From assembly GCA_963989245.1 (NCBI GenBank), contig OZ022345.1:32256044-32320043 (forward strand): a DNA stretch of 64,000 nucleotides, given 5' to 3'. Source of the DNA: Nansenia antarctica (lineage: Eukaryota; Chordata; Actinopteri; Argentiniformes; Microstomatidae). The notes below the pieces were generated by a model, which worked only from the letters and a program-made list of their open reading frames with translations, searched no databases and was not told where the DNA came from. The position numbers were made by a program, and so were the translations under genes. This document shows, one piece after another, positions 42,240 through 52,370 of the stretch (positions are counted from its first letter, which is position 1; the number at the start of each line of letters is the position of its first letter).

Positions 42240-42492
42240 GGAGGGGGTGGCTGTGATGCAGGAGGTAGAGCCGCCATCTAATGATCGCAAGGTTGGCAGA
42301 TCGGCGGTTCGAGCTCCGGCAGGCCACATGTCAGAGTGTCCTTGAGCAAGACACTGAACCCCGAATTGCTCCCAGGGCCGGCGCCTTGTATGGCAGCTTG
42401 CCACCATTGGTGTGTGAATGTGTGTGTTGGTGAATGAGAAGCCATTGAAGCGCTTTTGGATAAAGGCGGTATGTAAGCGCAGTCCATTGATA
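42240..42492 (+). mobile_element. tRNA-derived SINE, inside element C
   Basis: The head is tRNA-like, with a B-box GGTTCGAGCTC at about 42305. It is followed by the conserved CTTGAGCAAGACACTGAACCCC block and a tail AAGCGCTTTTGGATAAAGGCG. A second copy lies inverted at 58650-58862. Confidence 0.75.
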
Positions 42493-42589
42493 TGTCCCCA
42501 GAGAACATCAGCTGGTCTCAATCCAGCTAGACAAACCTAAATGCTCTGTACAGACTATAGATGACATACAGGGGGCCGCCTCCCCCCAA

Positions 42590-43215
42590 GAAAGGTCAGT
42601 GTGGGTAACAAGGGGGGTGACGCAAAGCTGGTCCTCTGAAAAGGGCTACGGGTTGTGGAGAGCGCATGATGGAAGAATAGTGGCCCGTGCAGGTCTAATG
42701 AATGTTATTGGTGCTGAGGCACATGGTTCCACTCGTGGGTCGGTGCGAGACACTTGGCCGCTGATAATGAGAAATTTGGTAGATGGTGATGAGGATGTTT
42801 ACAAGAGGTGTATGCAAACGCTTGAGTTAGCACTGTTATTGGTGACAGTTTTGTTAAATTAAAAAATCTGCCTATGTCTATGCTCACTGCCCTCCTCATC
42901 TCTGCCACATTGTTGATCCTGTTTGATCCTGTTTGGCTATCCCTTGCATTAGAGGCCTGACCCAGCGACTGATTACTGCGGCCCTAACCAAGGTTGATGT
43001 TGGTACACAGAGACAATTACAAATGCTTATTGCTGAACAGCAGCAGTCACTGTTGGAGGGTGAGGAGATCATGGATCATGATACAGGAGTTGAAGATCTG
43101 TTGTAATTATGGAGGTTTGTGAAGGAATGGTGTAAATAAAGGCATTTGCGGTCTACGACCCATCTCACCATTTCTGGCTACAAATTCTCAGTAATGGTCA
43201 TAATTTTGTTTAATG
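42590..43215 (+). pseudogene. Decayed integrase zinc-domain start and envelope tail of element C
   Basis: A frame from 42599 includes GRIVARAGLMNVIGAEAHGS, resembling the linker and first His of a retroviral integrase zinc domain, and then departs. From about 42850 to 43105, broken frames give a hydrophobic membrane-type segment and a cytoplasmic-tail-like segment that ends shortly before the 3' LTR. This is the position expected for an envelope C-terminus. No surface or fusion domain is recognisable, so the gene is not functional. Confidence 0.5.
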
Positions 43216-43216
43216 A

Positions 43217-43230
43217 CCAAAGGGGGGATT
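43217..43230 (+). other. Polypurine tract of element C
   Basis: CCAAAGGGGGGATT directly before the 3' LTR TGTTGGG. Confidence 0.7.
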
Positions 43231-44152
43231 TGTTGGGAATTTGTATTAAAATAACTAGAAGTCATAAATCATGTACTATGTGCTCATTTAAATAATATGT
43301 GAATGCGGTCAGTTGAGAACAATAGGAAGGTCACGCAAAGCCAAAAGAGAGGTTCTGTTTTTGAGCGACAAGAAGAAATACAAGCTCCTGACTAAAAGAA
43401 CGTTTTATGATTCAAACTGCCTGTAAATTACTTATTTTTACCTATGTGCTAACAACCATTTTACACCTGCTGTTATAATATTCTATTTTTCTGTACTTTC
43501 ATAACTAATGATTAATGATAAGTCTATTCTTCTAACTTGTAAATTGAATCCTAATATTACTGTGTAACTTCAATAAGTTGTGTTTTCACAAGACATTCTG
43601 ATAAGGACACTGACACAATGCTCTGCTCATACAAAGTACGATATCACCATGGGAACGGGAGGCCAGCAGGACACACTGCTGATAACACACAGTACACTCT
43701 CACGCACCCACACAGAGAGAAGTTGAAGGCCATGCTAACGAGCAGCTGCAACGGATTTTGTACGGACAATTGGAAAACTACTAGATAGGGGGGGGGGGGA
43801 GGCACCACCCAGCCCCAAATGTTAAATCAAATGTATAAAGGACTATGTACGGAGGGGAGAGGGACTCTGGTTTTAGTGGAGCCACTGCAGTTAACTTGTT
43901 GACGGCTAGCTGAGATAGGCCTGCAGAGGTGAAACTAGAAAAGACTCTTTTCCATGGAAATGAACTATTATTGCTTGCTGATGTGCTTGAATAAATATTA
44001 TCTTAATGAACAGTTCAGTAGTGGTGCCTAATATTTGATTGGATCATATCATCTTAAGAAGTGATATCAAGAACGTCTCGTTGAGATTAAACGAACTCGC
44101 TTGTAAGTGACGACTCAATTAAATCGACACTGGAGAAGTTGATCGCCTTACA
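43231..44152 (+). repeat. 3' LTR of element C
   Basis: 922 bp. It differs from the 5' LTR by one substitution (CTCACGC for CTCGCGC) and a G-run of 12 instead of 10, as far as I can see by eye. Confidence 0.93.
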
Positions 44153-44663
44153 GTATCATGTCATCGGTCTGTCCAGGCACCACAAGCATTGGGATGACCA
44201 TCTTGCAGTCATACACCACCACATCGACATTGTATATTGCCTTAGGTACAACTCGGTGACCACCACATCCTATGATAATGACATCATCAGCGGGGCATCC
44301 TCTCAGATCAGGGTTACGCTGCAAGAGACGCGCCTCCGCAGCCTCGCTAAGCGTGCATGCCATAGAACCACTGTCTATCATCGCTCTAAGAGAGACATCT
44401 GCAGCGGAGACAGTGGTGTAGAATAAACTATCAGACCTTTGGACTCGGTGTAGACCTTGAAATACTACTGTTTTGTTCGAAGGCGCTCTGGAGATGAATG
44501 ACTTGTACGTTGACTCACAATCAGCCCTTTCATCATTGGGAGAGACATCAACAGGATCTGCACAGTCCTCCCTTGAATGCAGATCTATAAGTTTCCCTGC
44601 TGCGCCGACTGGGCACGCCCCTGCATCGGACACTTGGATCTGGGGTGTCCAGGCGAATGGCAC
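44153..44663 (-). CDS. Protease region of element B pol (upstream of the nested insertion)
   Basis: About 170 residues with the aspartic-protease motif RAMIDSGSMACTL and the downstream IIGCGGH flap-like region. The open frame overlaps the end of gag by about 79 bp in another frame, so a ribosomal frameshift is the likely expression mode. It is cut by element C, after which the first stop lies within that element's LTR. Deleting element C plus one GTAT would leave the frame continuous (distance divisible by three). Confidence 0.85.
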
Positions 44664-45976
44664 TGGAAGCAGAGCCTCTGGTCACGGCAGTGAGTCCAAG
44701 CAGAGTGTCTAGCGTCGCCACACACAGCACACGGCAGGTTATTCAGACCCTCAATCCTGGGGGGGCTGGGTCTATACTGCTTGTTTGACATGTCCTTAGC
44801 AGGAGCAGACTTCTCCACTAGGACCTTCTCTAGCATTGAGATGATACGTTCAAAGGCCTCTGCCCCCTTGTCTGGGCGAGTATCCTGCTTTTCAGGTGAA
44901 CACATATCAGTGCCTGACATCTCAACTCTGTTCACTAGCACACCCTCACTGGGCCTTTTACTCACGGCTGCGGCAACACCGTTCGAGCACACCTGAGTGT
45001 GGAACTCGTCAAGTACATCTTGGACCTCTACAGCAGTCCACTTATCGATCGTCTTTGATCTGAAAGTCATGGCAAGCTCTTTGGATGGACAGTTCCTGAT
45101 GAACATACGTGTCACCTCCAGGAGAGGGCACTCAAGTGTTTTACCTTGTTCTTTGAGGCGATCAGTGGCAACATCTGCAGCTTGATTGAGGCGTAGCCAG
45201 TAGTCATACGCATCCTCACCACTCTTAGGCAGCGTGGTGTAGAAGTCGGCTAGGGGGATAGGTGAACAGGGAACAGCAGCAAAATGCTTACGTAGAAGAC
45301 CATAGATGGCCTCTGGGTTTTCAGCGACATTAATGCCACTGCTCCTCGTCCCATACTTCACTACATCCTTAGCCCTGCCCCTGAGATGGGTGAATATTTC
45401 TTCCGCCTGCTGATCTGCTTTGATGTTCGCCTTTTTCACATAACTCCTCATTATGTCTTCCCACTCACGCACATTCACTGCGTCCTTATCATCCCCTCTG
45501 AACGTTGGAGGCTCCTTCACCCTCCTGTGAGGTACCAACTGGACTTGGGACAGGTCTAGACTCTGGGTGGATGTATCAGTGGGCGTGGTCTGTACATGCG
45601 CAGTGCTAAGAGGAGGTAGCGTTGAGTCAAGGCGTGCAAGTATGCTATCTGCCAGCTGTAGACCAACATCTCTAATTATGTCACTCATCTGGCTCACTAC
45701 ATTAGATAACTGGAAAGCAGAGATTGGGGATGGAGCATCACTGACCCGTGTGCTCGGTGCATGATCAATGTCGTGGCTCTGAGAAGGAACTGTGTCCCCA
45801 CTAACTGAAAGGGCCCCAGCAGCATCCTGACTACCCACAACATGAACATCACCCCCCTGAACAGGACTATCATAACTCAACACTGGAATCCCCCTACCTC
45901 CACTGAGGAGGATCGCTCTACCCCTCCCAATGCTACTGCTTAGTGGCGTACTGAAACATCCTGGTCTGTGGCTCAT
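44585..45976 (-). CDS. Gag of element B
   Basis: A 463-residue intact frame from ATG 45976 (MSHRPGCFSTPL). It has a low-complexity N-terminus, a retrotransposon capsid-like helical region (EEIFTHLRGRAKDVVKYG, DAYDYWLRLNQAADVA), and two C-terminal Cys/His motifs (CAVCGDARHSAWTHC and the canonical CFQCHSPGHPRSKC). The 265-bp 5' leader and primer site lie upstream. Confidence 0.9.
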   Translation of the reverse strand: MSHRPGCFSTPLSSSIGRGRAILLSGGRGIPVLSYDSPVQGGDVHVVGSQDAAGALSVSGDTVPSQSHDIDHAPSTRVSDAPSPISAFQLSNVVSQMSDIIRDVGLQLADSILARLDSTLPPLSTAHVQTTPTDTSTQSLDLSQVQLVPHRRVKEPPTFRGDDKDAVNVREWEDIMRSYVKKANIKADQQAEEIFTHLRGRAKDVVKYGTRSSGINVAENPEAIYGLLRKHFAAVPCSPIPLADFYTTLPKSGEDAYDYWLRLNQAADVATDRLKEQGKTLECPLLEVTRMFIRNCPSKELAMTFRSKTIDKWTAVEVQDVLDEFHTQVCSNGVAAAVSKRPSEGVLVNRVEMSGTDMCSPEKQDTRPDKGAEAFERIISMLEKVLVEKSAPAKDMSNKQYRPSPPRIEGLNNLPCAVCGDARHSAWTHCRDQRLCFQCHSPGHPRSKCPMQGRAQSAQQGNL

Positions 45977-46240
45977 GTTGAATTACAATTCAAGAAAACA
46001 GTACTATACAGACTAATCAGATAAAAGACCAGTAAAGAAAAATGTCACCAAAACAGCAATAAAACTAAAATAAATCACAGATCACATTCATTAATTCAAC
46101 AATCCATTTGTGCATAACATCACCGAATGAACTGAGTGAAACCATACGCCGCCCACCAGACAGCACGCAGGAGCGGTCCAGCAGAGTGATCCAGTAGAGT
46201 GGTCCCGGGTCAAGGTGAAGAGTTGACTTCAGGTCCACAG

Positions 46241-46252
46241 GTCACGGCACCA
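46241..46252 (-). other. Primer-binding site of element B, tRNA-His type
   Basis: After one spacer base inside the 5' LTR the minus strand reads TGGTGCCGTGAC. This is complementary to the 3' end of vertebrate tRNA-His plus CCA (GTCACGGCACCA). The tRNA match is from memory. Confidence 0.65.
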
Positions 46253-46253
46253 A

Positions 46254-46622
46254 TGTGACGGGGTGTATCTTTTCATGAATCACTCTCAGCTGGATGGCTC
46301 ACGTTCATTTATTCTGCAGAACAACAGTGCATCAATTTCTGGACACGGGACTTGCAGGGTCATCGAGCTACATTCGTCTCAGTGGTTAAGAATGCACTGA
46401 GGGAGATCACGTTACGTCCCGTGCTATTGCACTGTCCAGCTATATTTACACAGCATCCGGGTCACGGACACAGCATCCGGGTCACGGACACAGCATCCGG
46501 GTCACGGACACAGCGTCCGGGTCACGGACACACCCCGGATATACCACGTCATTAAACCCCTAGAAGGCGCAGTTTATACCTATTTTAGCTATAATTGAAC
46601 TTGCCCTTTCTACTCCGTTACA
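46254..46622 (-). repeat. 5' LTR of element B
   Basis: 369 bp, identical by eye to the 3' copy, including the four 20-bp repeats. Confidence 0.95.
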
Positions 46623-46626
46623 TCTA

Positions 46627-47564
46627 CATTCCACCTGATGCGGACGTCACCGCAGCAGTAGACACACTGGCAGAGCAATTGATGAGTGTGGAACGTAATT
46701 ACCCGGACAGTTTTGTTGTTGTTTTGGGGGATTTTAACCAGGCTAATCTTAGCCGGGCGCTCCCCAAATACAGGCAGCAAGTCACGTGTCCCACCAGGGG
46801 GGTGAACACTCTGGACCATTGCTACTGTACAGCTCGTCAAGCCTACCATTCTGTCCCCCGTGCTGCACTGGGCTACAGTGACCACATCCTCATACACCTG
46901 ATCCCTCGCTACAGGCAGAGGTTAAAACTCTCTAAACCTGTTGTACGGCGATTCAGGGTGTGGTCCAGTGAGGCATGTGAGCGACTCTGCGCCTGGTTGG
47001 AGAGTGCAGGCTGTGACCAGGACTTGGTGGAGTGGGCGGGGCCAGAGGCTGGTAACAATCTGGATGTATACACAGACACTGTTACATCATTTATCAGCCT
47101 TGGCGAGGAGGTGTGTGTCCCCCTCCGCTCCAGGAAGTCCTTCAACAACGACAAGCCCTGGTTTTCATCCCAACTCAGGCGTCTGAGGTCAGAGAAGGAG
47201 GTGGCTAGGCGCAGTGGGGACGTGGACCGGGTCAAGCAGGCCAAGTACAGGTTCGCCAAAGCGGTGAAGGAGGCGAAGCATCGCTTTTCGGAGAAGCTGC
47301 AGAAACAGCTCTCTGAGGGGGATTCCGCCTCCGTCTGGAAAGGCCTAAAGACCATCACCAACTACAAACCCAGGTCCCCGCTGATGTCCGACAACCTCCC
47401 CCTCGCTAACGAGCTGAACGAGTTCTATTGTAGGTTTGAGAAAGAGAGGTTCCCGCCCACCCCCGCCCTCTCCCTCCACACCCCCCGGCTACAACCACCA
47501 CCCCCGTCCCCCAGGGGGGCCAATGTCCCTCCTGCTACCCCCACCCTCCCCTCCCCATCCATTA
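46627..47564 (+). pseudogene. LINE ORF, second part of the endonuclease and linker (3'-truncated)
   Basis: Resumes the frame of 27556-28211 after element B. The second half of the APE domain contains VVLGDFNQANLS and YSDHILIHLIP, followed by a helical linker (RRLRSEKEVARRSGDVD) and a Pro-rich region. The reverse transcriptase is absent: around 47560 the sequence passes into a foldback repeat. About 20 residues beyond the junction are repeat-derived. Confidence 0.82.
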
Positions 47565-48336
47565 CCTGGCCATTACCTGCCTGTGAAAAGTATGAAAAGT
47601 TTGCATTGCCTAGCGTATCAAATACCATGACATAGATTCAGACTTTTATGTCTTGAAATCAGAAGTCCTCCCAAGCCAAAGACAAGATAGGTTGTCTTAC
47701 AATCCGTGCGTTTAATTGCAAACTCCCACATACAAAACCATACAACCAACGGAGAACAGATTTTAATAGGCCACATTGTGAGATACAACCAACGGAGAAC
47801 AGATTTTAATGACAACAGCAGAAACAATTGTCATCTTCACTGTTTTATTCGCTGTCAATAGGCCTATCAAACTAGGCTATTTTACAAACCGACGGCAGTG
47901 CGTTTCAACGTTCATTCTTTTGGAACTGCGAGAATGAGTAACGTTAGCCCGATTGATCTCAAAATGTGGCCTATTAAAATCTGTTCTCCGTTGGTTGTAT
48001 CTCAAAATGTGGCCTATTAAAATCTGTTCTCCGTTGGTTGTATCTCAAAATGATGTGGCCTAACTAATGATGTGGCCTAACTAATTAATGCAAGTGCAGC
48101 CAGGGGCGTGTCCAGGGGGTGGCCTGGGGTAGCACGTGCCACCCCTGAAATCTGATTGGCCAGGGGGGTGCCCTGATTGATTGGCACACAGCTGACATGA
48201 TGTATATAATTTGATGTAAAGAACTCAAAAAACACATGCGAAATATTGTACAATAAAGCTTTATTTATTTTAAGAACGTGTGGAGTGCATCTCCAGCAGT
48301 GCGATATCTGTAAACATACTATATAGACTCTCCGCT

Positions 48337-48414
48337 CAGGGTTGCCAGATGGGATAGCCTAACCAGTCTAAAAACAGCTAAATCCACAAAAAAACAGCCC
48401 ATCTGGCAACCCTG
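48337..48414. mobile_element. CAGGGTTGCCAGATG MITE (copy 3) with 8-bp TSD
   Basis: 78 bp, CAGGGTTGCCAGATGGGATA ... CATCTGGCAACCCTG. It is flanked by TCTCCGCT on both sides (48329-48336 and 48415-48422). This supports hAT-type mobility for the family. Confidence 0.85.
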
Positions 48415-48447
48415 TCTCCGCTGCTTCAAACTCTTCCACCGACACTC

Positions 48448-48720
48448 GAATGGAATACACTCATGACCAAATGTAATACGCTGCGCTCAAATGTAATACA
48501 CATGCTCAATGGAATACACTCGTGACCAAATGTAATACACATGCTCAATGGAATACACTCATGACCAAATGTGATACGCTGCGCTCAAATGTAATACACA
48601 TTGATTTTATTTTGGCACAAATATGCCGTATTTTTGCATTGTATTTAGTGTTACACGTGTATTGCATTCCGATGTGTGTATTGCATTCCGATGTGTGTAT
48701 TGCATTTAAATGTGGCACGA
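48448..48720. repeat. Tandem repeat, AATGGAATACACTCATGACC type
   Basis: Alternating units of about 25-30 bp (AATGGAATACACTCATGACC / AAATGTAATACGCTGCGCTC / AAATGTAATACACATGCTC). They end in two copies of GTGTGTATTGCATTCCGAT. Confidence 0.8.
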
Positions 48721-48849
48721 TCCACCCTCCATAGAGTTAGGTACGCTTAAAATGGCGGGCGGGTGTTGCGTTGAGGAAAGGAGAGCTTCGGTGAACTGGC
48801 GGTTTTGTATGTGGGAGTTTGCAATTAAACGCACGGATTGTAAGACAAC

Positions 48850-49891
48850 CAGGCACGCGGGAAGGTATTTTGACTGGGGGTGCTGAGGTGCTGTCTATAT
48901 ACGCTACAGGGAAAAAAATTGACAGGGAAAAAATTATAACGATTTCTCTCCCTCCCTCTCGCTGATTGCTCGTTCGCTCACACGCACACAGTGGCATAAC
49001 GACGGGCCCCAATGCACGGGCAATAATAGTTAAGCACGCACGCATGCACCCACACACTACAAAGACGTAACGTTAAATATTTTACCAACAATGTGTTGGA
49101 ATTTACAGTAATTTCCACTCAGCTCACAGTGTCCCACAATGTCCACAAACATGATGTTGACCATTATTACAGACAGCACTCCATGTCGATTGGTATTGCA
49201 TCTTAACGGAAGCCCTTCGCTGCCGAAGAATCGGATGGATCTGAATATCAGTTCTAATACGTTTCTGGCCGTCTGTTGCTCTTTCTCAACAACGTCCGAC
49301 AGTAGAGCATTAATGGGAGTGTTGTTAAGCGAAGCAAGCAATCTCACCGATTCTGAATGTATGTCAGACATCTCGTGTTGGCTAAACTTACAAAAGCCTC
49401 CTACTGTAAATGCACTTGTCTTTCTGTCGTGGTGCCTTAACCCCTTCTCTATATAGCTTTACTGCAAGAGAAGCAAAGAACAGGGTCTCTTTCAGTGACA
49501 TAATGCAACCATTTCCACCTGGTAAACCAGCTTTTTTTAAATGAAATGAAACTCGAATGTCTCTGTTCCAATTTTCCTCCCAGGAAAACGTATGTCTGGT
49601 CGACACGGCTCGTCAAACGGGGGTGGGGGTGGGGGTGTCAAGACTCGGATGTCAAGTCCCTAGCAAGATATGACCATGTGATCACTAACATTAAAACTAA
49701 CAAACACATTTTTACATTTATTACAAAAAACACATTTATTTTTATTCCCAAAAGCAACAATAGTTATTATATTGTTTTAAATTATTGTTTGAATAATGTT
49801 TTTATTTTTAAAATTCTGGCAGGAGGAGCTCCTTCTGCTTGCCGCTAGGGGGTGCTGCAGCACCCTCAGCACCCCCCTTCCCGCGTCCCTG
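48850..49891 (-). mobile_element. Internally deleted hAT element with 8-bp TSD
   Basis: 1042 bp. The ends are CAGGCACGCGGGAAGG... and the reverse complement of ...CTTCCCGCGTCCCTG. Flanking duplications AAGACAAC lie at 48842-48849 and 49892-49899. Minus-strand frames at 49388-49606 and 49057-49371 encode an N-terminal hAT transposase portion: a TTF-type region FSWEENWNRDIRVSFHLKKAG, then MSDIHSESVRLLASL and RNVLELIFRSIRFFGSEGLP. The catalytic and dimerisation domains are deleted. Confidence 0.85.
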
Positions 49892-50099
49892 AAGACAACC
49901 TATCTTGTCTTTGGCTTGGGAGGACTTCTGATTTCAAGACATAAAAGTCTGAATCTATGTCATGGTATTTGATACGCTAGGCAATGCAAACTTTTCATAC
50001 TTTTCACAGGCAGGTAATGGCCAGGTAATGGATTGGAACAATATCTCGTTAACTCCGACCACTCCCCCAGATTTGTTTGTTTAAAGAATAAATATGGGA

Positions 50100-50520
50100 G
50101 TTTAATATTACATCCGAATCCTGACGTCTGCCGTGTGAGACCAGGTTGCATTTAGACTATATAGTGACTATATCTAGCTATATATATCTAGTCTAGCTAT
50201 TGCTGGCTAACGTTACACGTATGTTATTTTAGCTCTCACCTTGTAACAATTAGCTGTAGGCAATAATAATAATAATTAATTATATTTATATAACGCTTTA
50301 TTAATGCAAGTGCAATCGGGCTAACGTTACTCATTCTCGCAGTTCCAAATGAATGAACGTTGAAGCGCTTGTATCTCAAAATGTGGCGTGCAGCCCGACA
50401 GGCGCACATAACAGGCGCACCCCTGCGCTTTCATAGCTCGTTTTCTCGTCGGAATTCGACGTTTGGAGACGAACGACAGACGTCGAATCCTGACGGCTGC
50501 CGTGTGAGACCAGGTTGGCT
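50100..50520. repeat. MITE-related sequences ending GTGTGAGACCAGGTTG
   Basis: Two copies of the GAATCCTGACG(T/G)CTGCCGTGTG/AGACCAGGTTG end lie at about 50113-50150 and 50481-50517. Between them are TTACTCATTCTCGCAGTTCC and GCAGCCCGACAGGCGCACAT blocks that recur at 57.86-58.30 kb. Non-coding. Confidence 0.6.
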
Positions 50521-50533
50521 AGTATACCATTCC

Positions 50534-51340
50534 GAACACAGCCTGTGTTAAAACCCTAAATGCCAAAAATGTAAAATGTAAATGTCAACAGCTCAACAAT
50601 ATGTTTAATTTAGACTGTGACCTCACAGTGATGAAGACATACTTACATTACATGGGAAGAACCATCGCAATGGTTTCAGCAGTCTGTGTTTGGCAAAGAG
50701 AAGAGTATGAAATGTAAAACAACAACAATGTGAGAGAAAATTATTATATGTAATAAGCTACATTTAAGAATCAAAAACATCATCTTGGGTTGAATGTCTG
50801 CAGCAGGCTGTAGAAGATGATTTCCTGTTGTCACACAGTAGAACCAGTTTCTCTACTTGAGGCTTGACATGGGCTAAGACAATAGACACATTTACATGAT
50901 TACAAAGACCTGATTGCCCTACCATCTAGAGCAGTTTCGGACCTTTGTGTTGCCCCAGACCCAGTGCTCTAAGACCAGACTGAACCAGTTGTGGCCATTG
51001 TGTTCCGTTTTCACCTTTTGTCTCCCTGGGAGAAAGTGGGGGCCGCTTCCCCCCTAGCCTTCATCATAATCATCTTCATCAAATGTACAGGTCCACACCC
51101 ATTGCTCATGATTGGTCTAAACCTCACCTGAGGGCGGACCCCTTACCTGAAGATACCTGTTTGTATAAATACTGAGATGAAATGAATGAACTTCACTTTG
51201 ACGAGGAACTTTCACTGTCAAGACTTGTCTGACGTGCTTGTAAACTTCCTCCTTCTGCAGAAGAATATTAAATATCTTTTCTTATACATCTTGAAACGAA
51301 ACAGGCTGCCAATATTGAATAATTTACTCTAACAACATCA
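50534..51340 (+). repeat. Possible solo LTR or promoter-like unit (tentative)
   Basis: This stretch has an inverted CCAAT (GATTGGTC, about 51110), a TATA box (TATAAATA, about 51165-51172) and terminates near CTCTAACAACA, so it has the look of an LTR. I could not confirm a target duplication or matching ends. No coding sequence is present. Confidence 0.25.
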
Positions 51341-51383
51341 TGATATGGCTGCTGAGAAGCTCCTTTTGACAGTGATCTCTAAG

Positions 51384-52050
51384 GCTTTGTTCACACGGCA
51401 GGTCTTGATGCTCAATTCCGATTTTTTTACACAGATCCGATTTTTTTGTTTGGCAGTTCACATGACTTTTAAAATGTGACCTATATTTGACCTACATTGA
51501 CTCCCGTGTGAACAGACCCGCATGTGCAGAAGGACAATAACAATTACAATGCACTGTTTACGGAAGTAACCATTGATAACATGATAACATTACAACCAGT
51601 TTCATTTTCAAGTTTTTGTGCAGCGGAAGCCAGCAAAGATATGAGCAAATGGAGGTGAAGGATGAGGAAAAAGAGAGCCAAATGCTTAGCTATATGGCTT
51701 TTTGTAAAGTGCAGGGTTGCCAGATGGGGCGGGTTACCGCCGAATGGGCTACTGGATTTAGCGGTTATAGACTGGTTAGGCTGTAAATTGTCAATCCCAT
51801 CTGGCAACCCTGCTAGAGTGACGTATAAGTTGCATTAAACGCGACTTGACAGTTCAGACGGCGGGCGCGTTGCTAAATATCAGATATGTATCAGATATAA
51901 TACCACCTCTGAACGCGACCCAGGTCGGATTTTAAAAAGTCTGATTTCATGTGACTTGCGCTGGTCACACGGTGATGCATAAATCAGACCTGAGTCGCAT
52001 GTCAGCAAAAAAATCGGTTTGGGTCACCTCACTGCCGTGTGAACGAAGCC
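51384..52050. mobile_element. Composite MITE with GGCTTTGTTCACACGGCAG ends (copy 1)
   Basis: The left end GGCTTTGTTCACACGGCAG and the right end CTGCCGTGTGAACGAAGCC are 19-bp inverted repeats with one mismatch. Inside lies a complete CAGGGTTGCCAGATG MITE (51712-51812). A second copy of the same composite lies at 62209-62766. Non-coding. Confidence 0.8.
51712..51812. mobile_element. CAGGGTTGCCAGATG MITE (copy 4), nested in the composite
   Basis: 101 bp with 15-bp inverted ends. The flanks GTAAAGTG and CTAGAGTG match at 6 of 8 bases, a decayed version of the CTAGAGTG duplication that is intact in the second composite. Confidence 0.8.
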
Positions 52051-52054
52051 AAAT

Positions 52055-52145
52055 AGAGTGAAAAAATAACAGCATCCACACTCAAATCTGTGCAAAAAAG
52101 TTGTTTATTGCAAGCTTTCAGTCATAGACCTTCTTCAGGCATAAC
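52055..52145 (-). repeat. Third copy of the 2.2/12.0-kb dispersed repeat
   Basis: Minus-strand GACTGAAAGCTTGCAATAAAC ... TTTTTTGCACAG ... GATGCTGTTATTTTTTCACTC, preceded on that strand by GCCTGAAGAAGGTCTATGAC. It adjoins the inverted repeat at 52151-52370. Confidence 0.55.
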
Positions 52146-52150
52146 ACAGT

Positions 52151-52370
52151 GATAAGTGAATGCAGTGGTATATAGAGTTCAAACAACATCACTTGATTAG
52201 CCAATGCACAACACCTGTGTCAAATATCTTATCTAGTGGCTCGGCATCGGTCTCATGAACACTTATGAAATACCACTAGGTGATATATTTGACACAGGTG
52301 TTGTGCATTGACTAATCAAGTGATGTTGTTTGAACCCTTTATACCACTGCATTCACTGTCACTGCATGGT
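52151..52370. repeat. Inverted repeat with arms of about 80 bp
   Basis: The left arm (GATAAGTGAATGCAGTGG ... GCACAACACCTGTGTCAAAT) and the right arm (ATTTGACACAGGTGTTGTGC ... CCACTGCATTCACTGTCACT) are complementary with few mismatches. A loop of about 60 bp (52231-52288) separates them. With the adjoining tail it could be a rearranged Penelope-like or similar retroelement end. Confidence 0.75.

Larger units (their letters stand above)
33139..44152 (+). mobile_element. Retrovirus-like LTR element with decayed, transposon-filled interior (element C)
   Basis: 11,014 bp, inserted in the pol gene of element B with a 4-bp duplication GTAT (33135-33138 and 44153-44156). LTRs of 920 and 922 bp differ by about one substitution and a 2-base G-run change. 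A tRNA-Trp primer site follows the left LTR, and a polypurine tract (CCAAAGGGGGGATT) precedes the right one. The interior has no intact gag, pol or env. It holds scraps of integrase and of an envelope tail, and also MITEs, two LINE fragments and a SINE. The near-identical LTRs with a ruined interior point to a non-autonomous element copied in trans. Confidence 0.88.
28212..46622 (-). mobile_element. Ty3/gypsy LTR retrotransposon, very young, hosting a nested retrovirus-like element (element B)
   Basis: 18,411 bp in total, about 7.4 kb without the nested insertion. The two 369-bp LTRs (28212-28580 and 46254-46622) show no difference by eye. The flanking 4-bp duplication TCTA lies at 28208-28211 and 46623-46626. 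Minus-strand coding order is Gag, protease, RT, RNase H, integrase. The only interruption of its coding capacity that I see is the insertion of element C at 33139-44152. Confidence 0.93.
47565..50045. repeat. Foldback sequence with arms split by a hAT element
   Basis: The left arm 47565-47745 (CCTGCCTGTGAAAAGTATG ... TTGCAAACTCCCACATACAAAACC) is the reverse complement of 49896-50040 plus 48785-48849. The right arm is interrupted by the hAT insertion 48850-49891. Between the arms are repeats of GTGGCCTATTAAAATCTGTTCTCC with GTTGGTTGTATCTCAAAA (47760-48060). Related material also occurs near 50.3 kb and 57.5-58.2 kb. Confidence 0.75.

Noticed and set aside
50534..51340. Solo LTR with confident borders
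   Set aside because: CCAAT and TATA boxes are present, but no matching terminal dinucleotides with a target duplication could be shown. It was kept only as a low-confidence entry.
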